Assembly (NCBI GenBank): GCA_030247575.1
Contig: JAOTRV010000034.1
Location: forward strand, 1 to 41,822
Source: Sulfuritalea sp.
GTDB lineage: Bacteria > Pseudomonadota > Gammaproteobacteria > Burkholderiales > Rhodocyclaceae
Length of the DNA stretch: 41,822 nucleotides
Direction of reading: 5' to 3'
Position 1 is the stretch's first letter, and the number at the start of each line of letters is the position of its first letter. Below the pieces are notes generated by a model. That model did no database searches. It saw only the letters and a program-made list of their open reading frames with translations, and was not told where the DNA came from. The position numbers and the translations under genes were made by a program. This document shows, piece after piece, positions 41,236-41,822 of the stretch.

Positions 41236-41822
41236 TTACTTCTTTGGTGCAGCCGGAGCTGCCGGCGCAGGGGCCGCGGCCGCAGGAGCGGCTGCCGCTG
41301 CAGGAGCCGCGGCGGGCGCTGCCGGTGCAGCAGGAGCCGCAGCAGCGGGAGCCGCCGGCGCCGCTGTCGCAGCCGGAGCAGCCACCGGTGCAGCGCCAGC
41401 GGCAGGGGCCGCGGCACCAGGAGCGGCAGCCGGTGCGGGAGCGGCCGGCGCAGCAGGCGCGGTAGCCTGCGCATACTCATCCAGCGTCATCGACTTGCCG
41501 CTCTTGAGGATGGCGATCGGCGTGATCTTGCCTTCCTTCAAGGTGAAGATCGTCATCTCGGCGTCCTTGCGGTCGCCCTTCTCGTCGAACTGGATGTTGC
41601 CGCTGGCACCGGTGTAGTCGCTGGCGGCAAGTGCCGGCAGGTACTTCGCCGGATCGGGCGAATCGGCCTTCTTCATGGCGGCGATCAGCAGCTTGGCGGC
41701 GTCGTAGGTGAAGGGCGAGTAGAGGATGGGTTCGACCTTGAACTTGGCCTTGTAGGCGTCGAGGAACTTCTTGCCCGCGGCCTGGACAGGAATGCCGGCC
41801 TGCGAGCAGAGCAGGCCTTCGG
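41236..41822 (-). CDS. livK: Branched-chain amino acid ABC transporter substrate-binding protein, C-terminal part, with Ala/Pro tail
   Basis: The last 194 codons of a periplasmic binding protein of the LivJ/LivK (Leu/Ile/Val-binding) family are visible; the 5' end is outside the window. Readable family sections are GKKFLDAYKAKF, PILYSPFTYDAAKLLIAAM, the DYTGASGNIQFDEKGDRKD region and the end MTIFTLKEGKITPI. After LDEYAQ the protein continues with about 75 residues made almost only of Ala and Pro, ending PKK; E. coli LivK has no such tail. The tail is in frame and the gene is followed by a good terminator, so it appears real rather than a frameshift. Confidence 0.88.
   Translation of the reverse strand, partial: EGLLCSQAGIPVQAAGKKFLDAYKAKFKVEPILYSPFTYDAAKLLIAAMKKADSPDPAKYLPALAASDYTGASGNIQFDEKGDRKDAEMTIFTLKEGKITPIAILKSGKSMTLDEYAQATAPAAPAAPAPAAAPGAAAPAAGAAPVAAPAATAAPAAPAAAAPAAPAAPAAAPAAAAAPAAAAPAPAAPAAPKK
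41239..41463 (-). repeat. Ala/Pro low-complexity coding tract of livK
   Basis: This 225-base GC-rich tract encodes 75 residues, nearly all Ala and Pro with a few Gly, Val, Thr and a final Lys pair. Short units such as PAA, PAAAP and APAAP recur irregularly, so slippage-driven length variation between strains is likely. Confidence 0.75.

Noticed and set aside
1-41822. CRISPR arrays, rRNA genes, prophage genes or transposases
   Set aside because: None seen: there are no regularly spaced identical repeats of CRISPR type, no rRNA sequence, and no integrase, transposase or phage structural motifs.

Overview
The window is GC-rich, densely packed chromosomal DNA from a betaproteobacterium. The best fit is Rhodocyclales: the gene orders mreBCD-mrdA-rodA-rlpA-dacC, dat-ybeD-lipB-lipA, yqgE-ruvX-pyrR-pyrB-pyrC' and yggS/pilT-pilU are typical of that group, but genus and species cannot be read from the sequence alone.

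Layout. (1) 1-10334: cell-wall elongation genes (mreB 3' end, mreC, mreD, PBP2, RodA, RlpA, D,D-carboxypeptidase), then a D-amino-acid aminotransferase, a DUF493 protein and the lipoate genes lipB-lipA. (2) About 10320-12720: a visibly AT-richer insertion with an anti-phage dCTP/dCMP deaminase (AvcD/DCD type), a 342-base leader that may hold an RNA partner, and a small unknown ORF. (3) 12725-18214: an LplT-like/PlsC fusion, an uncharacterised three-gene operon (YiaAB protein, exported 148-aa protein, DUF2145 protein), a divergent XRE-type regulator and a ceramidase-family membrane protein. (4) 18453-25078: FadD-type acyl-CoA ligase, DUF4197 protein, Rep helicase, a c-type cytochrome, tRNA-Arg(CCG) and DNA photolyase. 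(5) 25138-31499: yqgE, ruvX, pyrR, pyrB, a metal-site-deficient pyrC', facing yggU, yggT, proC and yggS. (6) 31546-37608: the pilus retraction ATPases pilT and pilU, rlmL, hemJ, an SDR protein and a ferredoxin-type reductase. (7) 37657-41822: a branched-chain amino acid ABC transporter (livF, livG, livM, livH, and a partial livK with a 75-residue Ala/Pro tail).

The strongest unexplained signal is a roughly 95-nt three-hairpin element found between genes of three unrelated operons (mreC/mreD, pyrB/pyrC', yggS/proC). Each copy ends directly before the downstream start codon. The last hairpin has a fixed 15-nt loop and a stem that buries the GGAG(G) ribosome-binding site, and its stem bases differ between copies in a compensating way. 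A degenerate fourth copy may precede pilU. Other notable structure: a MITE-like inverted repeat that has entered the signal-peptide region of rlpA while leaving the frame open; a 24-bp dispersed repeat in five places, encoding the same V-(P/S)-P-A-(P/S)-T peptide in the same frame in three unrelated genes; and a 25-bp hairpin with the pilT stop codon in its loop.

Most genes are co-directional with 1-20 base overlaps (ATGA-type coupling), so the operons can be read with confidence. Start codons were chosen from these overlaps, from Shine-Dalgarno spacing and from family N-termini.
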